Part shown: piece after piece, positions 50,911-56,775 of the stretch
How the letters are laid out: every line of letters starts with the position of its first letter
How positions within the stretch are numbered: position 1 is the stretch's first letter
Assembly (NCBI GenBank): GCA_019118275.1
Contig: DWZH01000022.1
Span: 1 to 56,775 of the forward strand
DNA: 56,775 nt
Direction: 5' to 3'
Source of the DNA: Candidatus Brachybacterium merdavium
GTDB taxonomy: Bacteria > Actinomycetota > Actinomycetes > Actinomycetales > Dermabacteraceae
Program-made: the position numbers and the translations under genes
Notes under the pieces: generated by a model
What the model was told of the DNA's origin: nothing
Databases searched by the model: none
The model's input: the letters and a program-made list of their open reading frames with translations, nothing else

Positions 50911-51546
50911 TCAGTTGTTGCCCTGGAGACACTCCACGGTGCCGTCGACCACGGCATCGCCGATGCTGGCCTGGTCGAAGCTGATGGTGCCGTCCTCGGC
51001 GGTGATGTCCTCGGTCGAGCTGCTCTTCTCGGGCTCGCCCCGGTCGTGGAGCTTGACCATGGCGAACTCACCCGGCGTCACCTTGACCACAGGCAGGTCC
51101 TCACGCATCGTGATCACGACGTTGCGGATGGTGCCCGGCTCCCCGTTGCAACGCACGATCTCGGGGGTGAACTCCGTGTCCTCGCCCTCGAGCGCGATCT
51201 GCAGCGTGCCTGCGGACTCACCCTCATCGGCCTCATCAGCCTCGTCCGCGTCGTCCTCTGGGTCGCCGGATGCCTCGTCGTCGGTCGCCGACTCGTCGTC
51301 GGTCGTCGATTCGTCGTCGGATCCGGACTCCCCATCGTCGGTGTCCGTCTCCTGGTCGTCGGAGTCGGAGTCGGTCTCCTGGTCCTCGGAGTCGGTTGCG
51401 TCCTCCGCGGGCTCGGAGGCCTCCACGGCGCCTCCCTCGTCGCTGCCCGCCGACGGTGACTGCTCCTGCTGCCCCCCGCATGCGGTCAGGGCCAGGGCGA
51501 GGGCTGCTGCGGCGGTTGCGGATCGGACGAGGATCGAATTCTTCAT
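50911..51546 (-). CDS. Lipoprotein with long Asp/Glu/Ser/Thr-rich linker
   Basis: 211 residues from the ATG at 51546. The signal NSILVRSATAAAALALALTAC has a lipobox at its end. Residues about 30-115 are an extremely acidic linker of Asp, Glu, Ser and Thr with DDESTTDDESATDDEA-type repeats. A C-terminal globular domain (about 115-211) contains two Cys (VRCNGEPG, TVECLQG) and beta-strand-like segments; it is reminiscent of the LpqH 19-kDa lipoprotein fold, which is a guess. TATACC lies seven bases before the ATG, so the mRNA may be nearly leaderless. Confidence 0.7.
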   Translation of the reverse strand: MKNSILVRSATAAAALALALTACGGQQEQSPSAGSDEGGAVEASEPAEDATDSEDQETDSDSDDQETDTDDGESGSDDESTTDDESATDDEASGDPEDDADEADEADEGESAGTLQIALEGEDTEFTPEIVRCNGEPGTIRNVVITMREDLPVVKVTPGEFAMVKLHDRGEPEKSSSTEDITAEDGTISFDQASIGDAVVDGTVECLQGNN

Positions 51547-51852
51547 GATCTGAGGTATAGCACGCACGGAAACGGCGTGGAACGCCGCCGGGGAGTGCGG
51601 TCCCCCACGCTCGCCGTGGCGCGTGAGGGATGCCCCAGCCCGAGAGGCTCTCCGGGGCCTGAACAGTCTTGTCGACCACATGCTCGGGCGGCCCGCCGCG
51701 AAGGGGACGATCGTGCTCAGGCCGCCCGCGGCGGAGGGGACGGACGATGGCCTCGCCCGTCCCCCGCGCGGCCCCGCAGCTATGGGGCGGGTCCGCTCCC
51801 GTCACTGCGGGGCCGGACCCGTCCCGCTGCTGCGGGGCCGATACGGGCGCGG
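51547..51852. other. Gap of about 300 bases before ectoine hydroxylase 3' end
   Basis: No gene is supported. The lipoprotein promoter box (TATACC, near 51554) is at the left end. The remainder contains imperfect GGCCGCCCGCGGCGGAGGGG-type repeats (51689-51760). The longer open frames here are GC-driven. Confidence 0.45.
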
Positions 51853-52749
51853 TCAGCTCAGCGGCTGCGCATCCCGGTGGGCGATGTGGTCCGGACGCGG
51901 CGCGGAGGCCGCGAAGGGATCCTGCAGAGCGTTCTCGACGCTGTTGAACACCAGGAAGATGTTCGAACGCGGGAACGGCGTGATGTTGTTGCCCGAGCCG
52001 TGCATGATGTTCGAGTCGAACCACAGGGCCGAGCCCGCCGGTCCGGTGAACTGATCGATGCCGTGGCGGTGGGCCATGTCGGTGATGACCTCCTCGGAGG
52101 GCACCCCGACCTTCTGCTCCTTCAGCGAGGACTTGTGGTTGTCCTCCGGGGTCTCACCCAGGCTCGGCACGAAGGTGCGGTGCGAGCCGGGCATCACCAT
52201 CAGTCCGCCGTTGTACGGGAAGTTCGGCGTCAGCGCGATCGAGCAGCTGACAGCGCGAGGAGCGGGCATGCCGTCCTCCGCGTGCCAGGTCTCGAAATCC
52301 GAGTGCCAGTAGAACCCGCTGCCCTTGAAGCCGGGCATGTAGTTGATGCGGGTCTGGTGCAGGTACACCTCGGACCCCAGCAGCTGCCGGGCACGATCCA
52401 GCAGTCGCGGATCGCGCGAGAGCTGGTCGATCAGCTCGCTGATCTGCTGGACCGCGAAGATCGAGCGGACCTCGCCGGACGCCTTCTCGGTCACCACGCG
52501 CTCGTCGCTGCGCAGCGACTGGTCGGAGGTGAGCCGGTTCAGCTCGGCCTGGTAGGTCTTCACCTCCTCCGGCGCGATGAAGTCCGGCAGGATCGTGAAG
52601 CCGCGCTGGTCGTGGTCACGCAGTGCGTCGGCGTCGAAGGGGCCGTCATCGGCGCTCCCCCACACGGTGGGATGTTCACGCGCGAAGGGCTCCATCGCCT
52701 CCGTGAGTCGCGTGCGGTAGAGATCGTCGGTCATGGTCGCCGTAGACAA
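51853..52749 (-). CDS. ectD: Ectoine 5-hydroxylase (EctD)
   Basis: 298 residues from a TTG at 52749 with AAAGGAAA six bases upstream; the ATG five codons downstream (52734) is the alternative. It is an Fe(II)/2-oxoglutarate dioxygenase of the PhyH family that converts ectoine to 5-hydroxyectoine, a protectant against salt and heat stress. FYWHSDFETWHAEDG is the EctD signature (His and Asp metal ligands), and IMHGSGNN supplies the second His. The RxFxP-type segment FNSVENAL is at the C-terminus. ectABC is not in this window, so it stands alone here. A CGTTCCCGCGGGAACG palindrome lies 155 bases upstream. Confidence 0.95.
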   Translation of the reverse strand: MSTATMTDDLYRTRLTEAMEPFAREHPTVWGSADDGPFDADALRDHDQRGFTILPDFIAPEEVKTYQAELNRLTSDQSLRSDERVVTEKASGEVRSIFAVQQISELIDQLSRDPRLLDRARQLLGSEVYLHQTRINYMPGFKGSGFYWHSDFETWHAEDGMPAPRAVSCSIALTPNFPYNGGLMVMPGSHRTFVPSLGETPEDNHKSSLKEQKVGVPSEEVITDMAHRHGIDQFTGPAGSALWFDSNIMHGSGNNITPFPRSNIFLVFNSVENALQDPFAASAPRPDHIAHRDAQPLS

Positions 52750-52903
52750 ATGGTTTCCTTTCCTCGATCGTTCTCATTCTGCTGGCACGCCCGCGGCCGC
52801 AGCGCGACCGAGAACATGCCGAAGCCGGGCGGTGGGCCCGGCTGCGTGAGCGACCGTACCTGGCTTAGCGCGAGTGTTCTACCTGGTCGTCGCTTCGCGG
52901 AGG

Positions 52904-52919
52904 CGTTCCCGCGGGAACG
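52904..52919. promoter_or_regulatory. 16-bp palindrome CGTTCCCGCGGGAACG
   Basis: A perfect palindrome with no spacer, about 155 bases before the ectD start. As an operator it would suit a dimeric regulator. TACGGT on the minus strand (52853-52858) is a possible -10 element nearer to ectD. Confidence 0.45.
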
Positions 52920-53182
52920 TCCCGCACAAAAGTCAGCTCTGGGCAGGGCCAACGCCCCAGCCGACGGTCGCATCCCGAGATGTGGTCGCCCGCCGTCACG
53001 CGCTCATGAGTCGCCGGTTGCTGCTGCCGGGGTTCTGAGTGGCCCGCGGGTTTCGAGGACCGGGGCGGGTTGCGCGGGGTGGCCCGCGAGCTCTGGGGCC
53101 CGGGGCCCGCGGGTAGCCCGCACGACTCGTGTCCCATGTCGTGTCCCATGAACTCCAGGGGGCCCGAAGGTGGCCCGTGGGT

Positions 53183-53242
53183 TTCGAGCGTTGCGTTATC
53201 GGGGTTCTCAGCGCTGAGAACCCCGATAACGCAACGCTCGAA
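53183..53242. repeat. 60-nt perfect palindromic repeat, copy 2
   Basis: Two 30-nt arms (53183-53212 and 53213-53242) with no spacer. The core matches the copy at 9333-9394. Near the ends, CGAGC/GCTCG replaces CGACC/GGTCG, so both arms changed together. It is downstream of the minus-strand protease gene ending at 53439 and upstream of ectD, on the same side as in copy 1. Confidence 0.85.
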
Positions 53243-53362
53243 CGGGCGCCACGGTTCTGCCTCGAGCGCACCCGGCTACCGGCGCCATGGTCATGCCTCG
53301 GGCGTACCCGGCTATTGGGGCTTCCGGGACTACCAGGGCCTTCGGGGCGTTGGGGCCTTCGG

Positions 53363-53443
53363 GCTCACTCCCCGTGGGGCTTGCGGGCTCACTGCCCCGC
53401 GGGGCCTCCTAGCTCACTGCCCCGCGGGACCTCCTTGCTCACT
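53363..53443. repeat. Four copies of the protease gene's stop region
   Basis: GCTCACT occurs at 53363-53369, 53387-53393, 53412-53418 and 53437-53443, with CCCCGC(G)GGG between and a period of 24-25 bp. The last copy includes the real stop (53439-53441) of the minus-strand gene. The preceding copies are tandem duplicates downstream of the gene. Confidence 0.7.
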
Positions 53444-54335
53444 CCCCCGCTACGGCGGCCGACGGGGTGGCGGCGCGGATCTCGGCGCTGGGGACGTGGA
53501 GGGCGTCTGCGGCGGTGAGCCCGGTTTGGGCGAGGTAGGCATCCACCAGGCGATTGCCGACCGCGTATCCGCCACCGGTCGGCACTCCCACCGATGCCCC
53601 TCCGAACCGCTGGGCGATCTCGTCGCCGAGCACCCAGGCACCGAAGTTCTCCATCCCGCCGACGTCCAGGCCGGTGAGGACCTTCTCGAACACGGCGTCA
53701 TCGTCCAGGTGCGGGCGTCCGATCGGGGTGTAGCCGAGGTCGTCGCCGTACAGTTGGCGGGCGAAGGCGTCGGCCAGCCCCTCGGAGACGACGTGCTCGC
53801 CGACCACCACGCGGGCCGGATCCCACACCACGCCGCCGGGGGCGTAGCGCAGGTTGTGGTTCAGCTCGTGGACCGCGGCCGCCTCGAGGCGCGCGAGGTT
53901 CTCTGCGGTGGGCCAGATCGTCAGCTGGATATACCCGGTCATGCTGCCATTGCCGGTGACGCCCCGAGAGGGCCCCATGAAGCCCTCATCAGCGGGGTCC
54001 CCGAGGACGAGCAGCACGAAGATGTCCGGCACCTCGATCTCGGGCAGGGCCTGCTTCTGCACCGCGGCCGCTCGCTGAAGGGCCACCTCGATACGGGTCC
54101 AGGCCTCCGCTTCTTCGAGCTGGTCGACGGCATCCAGCACCTCCTCGGTGCGACCCTCGAGCGGGAATCCCTGCCCCATGGCGTGCAGGGCGACCAGATC
54201 GACCTCGCCGGGGAAGTAGCGATACATGTCCTGCATCGGTGCGAGCATCTGGCGCAGGCGGTCTTCGCGCCGATCGGGAGATGCGGTCAGCACCTCGCGC
54301 ATCCCGGCGGCGGTGTCGAGCACGGTGAATGTCAT
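53439..54335 (-). CDS. DUF2268-like putative zinc metalloprotease
   Basis: 298 residues from the ATG at 54335. EAAAVHELNHNLRYA (about 155) contains the HExxH zincin motif as H-E-L-N-H, and GEHVVSEGLADAFARQLYGDDLGY supplies a plausible third metal ligand in the E-G-x-A region. DUF2268 proteins of Bacilli and actinobacteria are predicted Zn-dependent proteases. The N-terminal ~140 residues are helical. No signal peptide, so cytosolic. A TAGCGT box seven bases before the ATG suggests leaderless expression. Substrates unknown. Confidence 0.8.
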   Translation of the reverse strand: MTFTVLDTAAGMREVLTASPDRREDRLRQMLAPMQDMYRYFPGEVDLVALHAMGQGFPLEGRTEEVLDAVDQLEEAEAWTRIEVALQRAAAVQKQALPEIEVPDIFVLLVLGDPADEGFMGPSRGVTGNGSMTGYIQLTIWPTAENLARLEAAAVHELNHNLRYAPGGVVWDPARVVVGEHVVSEGLADAFARQLYGDDLGYTPIGRPHLDDDAVFEKVLTGLDVGGMENFGAWVLGDEIAQRFGGASVGVPTGGGYAVGNRLVDAYLAQTGLTAADALHVPSAEIRAATPSAAVAGE

Positions 54336-54342
54336 GGGGCCG

Positions 54343-54348
54343 ACGCTA
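54343..54348 (-). promoter_or_regulatory. -10 box (TAGCGT) seven bases before the protease ATG
   Basis: On the minus strand TAGCGT is followed by CGGCCCC and the ATG at 54335. This fits a leaderless or near-leaderless promoter. Confidence 0.45.
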
Positions 54349-54491
54349 GGGGCCGCCGGCGGCGGGTGTCTCTCGAATTCTGGTGGGTCCCGGGACAGCG
54401 CAGCGCCCGGGACAAGGCGGCATCCGGAACAGGGCAGCGCCAGGGACAAGGCGGCATCCGGGCCCGGGACGGAGCCGCGAGCCTCAGAGGT

Positions 54492-55958
54492 CTACCGGCC
54501 CACGCCCGCCACGGTCTCGTACAGCCCCCGGTGCACGGGCCGCAGCCCGGCGTAGGCCGCGGCGGCCGACGGATCGGGAGCAGTGAGGTCCCCTGCCTGC
54601 TCGACCAGCGGGGCGATGCCGTGGTCCAGCCCGAGGGCGTCGGCGCCTGCGATCGCGGCACCGAGCAGCGTGGCATCGGTGCCGTCGGCCAGGAGCACCG
54701 GGCGGCCGGTGACGTCGGCGAGGATCCGCCGCCACGGGGCGGAGACCGCTCCCCCGCCGACCACGGGCAGCACCCGGTCGGTGTCACCGCCCTCGAGCGC
54801 ATGCGAGAGGGCGAGGGCGACGCCCTCGAGGGTCGCGGAGTAGAGGTCGTCCGGACCGGTGGAGGCGTCGATGCCGAGCACCGCGCCGCGCAGGGAATCG
54901 TCCCGGATGGGGTACCGCTCCCCACCGAGCGTGGGCAGGACGAGCAGGCCCGTCGGCCCGCGTCCGTGCTCGCGTTCGCGCTCAGAGAGCCGACGGTCGG
55001 CGTCCTGCGCGTCCGTTCCTGCGAGGTAGGCCTGCCGCGCCCAGGCGGCGGCCGCTCCGGCGGCGAGGACCGCCGAGATGTGCAGCTCGGCGCCGCCGGC
55101 GAGCGCGAGCCGGTGGGAGGCCCCATCGGGCGTCGGATGCTGCCGGGGTGGCCGGACGCTCGCGACCCAGCCGCTGGTTCCCAGCGAGGCGTGGTCCTGG
55201 CCGGGGCGGAGGCCGGTGATCCCGAGGGTGGCGGCGCCGGCGTCGCCGGGGGCGAGCACGATCGGGATGCCGCCGGGAAGGCCGAGCAGCTCGCGGGCGC
55301 TCTCGTCGGTGCGGCCCACCACCTCGCCGACGCCGGTGGTCAGGCGCGGCAGCAGCGCCATATCGATCCCAGCGGCGCGGGCGACTGCGGGGGCCCAGGT
55401 GCGGGTGCGGGCGTCGAGCAGTCCGGTCGTCGCGGCGGTGGTCGGGTCGCACCGCAGCTCGGCGCCGAGGACGTGCGCGAGATGGCCGGCGGGCCCGAAG
55501 GCGATGGCGCGGGTGCGCGTGACCGGCCCGGGCTCGAGGTGGTGCAGGCGCCGGAACATCGCGGCGCTGCTGTTGGCTTCCTGCAGGTTCCCGGTGAGCG
55601 CATCCCAGCTCTGGCCACCACGCGCGAGAGCGGCGCGGATCTCCTCGGCCTCCGCTCCGGCGCGCATGTCGGTGTAGAGCACGGCGGGGCGGGCGGGGCC
55701 GTGCTCGCCCTCGAGGATGAGGTCCTGCATCTGGCCGGTGAGGCACAGCGCTGCGACCTCGATCTCGGGCGGAAGCGCCCGGGCGATCGCCGAGCGTGCG
55801 GCACGCACCCAGTCCGCGGGAGCCTGCTCCGCGCCGCCGCCGGGCAGGTGGCGGGTGGGGTACTCGGCGCTCGTGCTGACGATCGTTCGTCCGCCGAGGT
55901 CGATCAGTGCCGCCTTCGCGGAGGTCGTGCCGAGGTCGAGACAGAGCAGGCCGATCAT
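54492..55958 (-). CDS. FGGY-family carbohydrate kinase (xylulokinase-like)
   Basis: 488 residues, the normal length for XylB/FGGY kinases. LLCLDLGTTSAKAALIDLGG is the phosphate-binding loop and ALCLTGQMQDLILEGEHG the sugar-binding region. PIVLAPGDAGAATLGITGL and VGGGAVSAPWRRILADVTGRPV lie in the second domain, with a plausible catalytic Asp in GD-type loops. It phosphorylates a pentulose or related sugar. It is monocistronic, with a TACCCT box exactly six bases before the ATG. Xylulose is likely but the substrate cannot be set from sequence. Confidence 0.88.
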   Translation of the reverse strand: MIGLLCLDLGTTSAKAALIDLGGRTIVSTSAEYPTRHLPGGGAEQAPADWVRAARSAIARALPPEIEVAALCLTGQMQDLILEGEHGPARPAVLYTDMRAGAEAEEIRAALARGGQSWDALTGNLQEANSSAAMFRRLHHLEPGPVTRTRAIAFGPAGHLAHVLGAELRCDPTTAATTGLLDARTRTWAPAVARAAGIDMALLPRLTTGVGEVVGRTDESARELLGLPGGIPIVLAPGDAGAATLGITGLRPGQDHASLGTSGWVASVRPPRQHPTPDGASHRLALAGGAELHISAVLAAGAAAAWARQAYLAGTDAQDADRRLSEREREHGRGPTGLLVLPTLGGERYPIRDDSLRGAVLGIDASTGPDDLYSATLEGVALALSHALEGGDTDRVLPVVGGGAVSAPWRRILADVTGRPVLLADGTDATLLGAAIAGADALGLDHGIAPLVEQAGDLTAPDPSAAAAYAGLRPVHRGLYETVAGVGR

Positions 55959-55964
55959 GACAGC

Positions 55965-55970
55965 AGGGTA
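55965..55970 (-). promoter_or_regulatory. -10 box (TACCCT) of leaderless kinase gene
   Basis: TACCCT on the minus strand is six bases before the ATG at 55958, the same geometry as for the kinase, leader-peptide and GH31 genes. Confidence 0.55.
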
Positions 55971-56083
55971 TGCGCGGGTGGTCTCGGCGCGCGCCGGCGA
56001 TGACGACCGGCCGAAGACTGAGAGCCGGCCGACGACTCGGGACCGGCGGGCGCCTCCCGTGCGGTCGTCGGCGCTGCTCGGCC

Positions 56084-56734
56084 TCAGAGCTCGATCTCGC
56101 GACCGTCCTCGGTGCGCAGGCGCAGCACGAATCGCGAGCCGCGGCCCTCCCGGACCGTGGCGAGCCCGTCGCCGAGGCCGAGCGCGGCGGTGGCCTTCTG
56201 CAGGGGCTCGGGCTTGACTTCGATGCGCTCGAAGGAGAGCAGCTCGATCGCGGGCAGCTCAGTGAGGCCGGGGTGCGGGGTGGTGCCCCAGTCGATGAGG
56301 AAGGGGAGGCCGTAGTTCCGGGGCAGCGGAGGCTGCGTGAGCTGCCATTGCAGTTCGGTGCCGTCGGAGGTGCGGCGGGAGAGGTCCTGCACCGCGCCCA
56401 GGTCGACGCCCCTGGCGCGGGCCCGCTCGGCGACCTGATCGATCCCCTCGGGATGGGCCGCGTAGGTGATGACCGTGGGCTTCTTCAGGCGGTGGATGTT
56501 GAAGGTCTTCGGCAGCTCCTCGCCCTCCCGCTCGGGATCGGGGCCGATCAGCTCGAGGTAGTGGGGGCGCGGCCGGCCGCCCACGGTGAGGGCGACCAGC
56601 GCGTTGGCGGTGCCGGTGGGGTGGGCGCCGCCGGGGGCGGCGGTGATGCCGGTCAGCTCATGGAACCAGTCCACGAGCTCCTGCAGGTCGGGGCCGGCGA
56701 TGACGATGTGGTCCAGCAGGTGGGGGACGTTCAT
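56084..56734 (-). CDS. VOC/glyoxalase-like domain protein
   Basis: 216 residues, with AGGAGC seven bases before the ATG. It opens with LLDHIVIAGPDLQELVDWFHELTGI, a typical VOC first betaalphabetabeta unit, and continues with LVALTVGGRPRPHYLELIGPDPE. The layout resembles Glyoxalase_3-like (PF13468) proteins of unknown function. The metal-binding His/Glu pattern is only partly preserved. The sequence left of the start up to the window edge may contain the end of an upstream minus-strand gene, but this cannot be judged. Confidence 0.82.
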   Translation of the reverse strand: MNVPHLLDHIVIAGPDLQELVDWFHELTGITAAPGGAHPTGTANALVALTVGGRPRPHYLELIGPDPEREGEELPKTFNIHRLKKPTVITYAAHPEGIDQVAERARARGVDLGAVQDLSRRTSDGTELQWQLTQPPLPRNYGLPFLIDWGTTPHPGLTELPAIELLSFERIEVKPEPLQKATAALGLGDGLATVREGRGSRFVLRLRTEDGREIEL

Positions 56735-56775
56735 GAGCGCTCCTTCATGCGAGTGGGGCCTCGGGGTCGCCGAGG

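Larger units (their letters stand above)
52750..53438. other. Intergenic region upstream of ectD
   Basis: No gene is supported. It contains the ectD regulatory region (52750-53000) with the 16-bp palindrome at 52904-52919, the direct repeat TCGTGTCCCATG twice (53127-53150), two copies of GGCCCG(C/T)GGGTTTCGAG (near 53041 and 53173), the 60-nt palindromic repeat (53183-53242) and the stop-region repeats (53363-53443). Confidence 0.6.

Noticed and set aside
1..56775. CRISPR array, transposase, integrase, att site, rRNA or tRNA
   Set aside because: No spaced identical repeats of CRISPR size, no transposase/integrase motifs and no tRNA-like cloverleaf or rRNA stretch seen on either strand.

Overview
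The window is very GC-rich, with G/C-ending codons, many 4-base ATGA/GTGA stop-start overlaps, and promoters that put the start codon at the transcription start. Together with an ectoine hydroxylase, DUF5701- and DUF6480-like proteins and a Tat-type lipoprotein, this points to a high-GC Gram-positive actinobacterium, probably Micrococcales and possibly Brachybacterium-like. The genus is an inference; no rRNA or tRNA gene was seen.

Layout. 0.3-6.1 kb: a small exporter-like membrane protein, two NarL-type histidine kinase/response regulator pairs, and between them two small coupled membrane proteins, one with a collagen-like Gly-X-Pro tract. 6.1-9.2 kb: an alpha/beta hydrolase coupled to an HTH protein with a perfect inverted repeat in front, then a DHA2-type drug exporter. 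9.3-23.7 kb: mixed chromosomal genes: two DUF5701-like paralogues, an XRE regulator, DAHP synthase behind an aromatic leader-peptide attenuator, aconitase, a methyltransferase, CsbD, RtcB, a protoglobin, a MerR regulator and hypothetical proteins.

23.9-36.5 kb: a seven-gene minus-strand operon in the order GH38 alpha-mannosidase, sugar-binding lipoprotein, two sugar permeases, GH5 (subfamily-18-like) beta-mannosidase, GH3 glycosidase and exported GH85 endo-beta-N-acetylglucosaminidase. It reads as a complete N-glycan foraging pathway: release outside the cell, ABC import, then stepwise cleavage inside. 37.1-43.7 kb: a peptide/nickel-type ABC transporter coupled to a luciferase-like monooxygenase and a 20-codon ORF. 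44.2-48.9 kb: a second glycan operon (GH31, GH29 alpha-fucosidase, formylglycine sulfatase) without its own transporter. 49.3-56.7 kb: a berberine-type FAD oxidoreductase, an acidic lipoprotein, ectoine hydroxylase, a DUF2268-like metalloprotease, an FGGY sugar kinase and a VOC protein.

Non-coding structure is rich. Two 60-62 nt perfect palindromes share a 45-nt core and differ by paired, compensating changes. Three minus-strand genes have their stop-codon region duplicated in tandem downstream. Several genes show a TANNNT box exactly six or seven bases before the start codon, suggesting leaderless transcripts.
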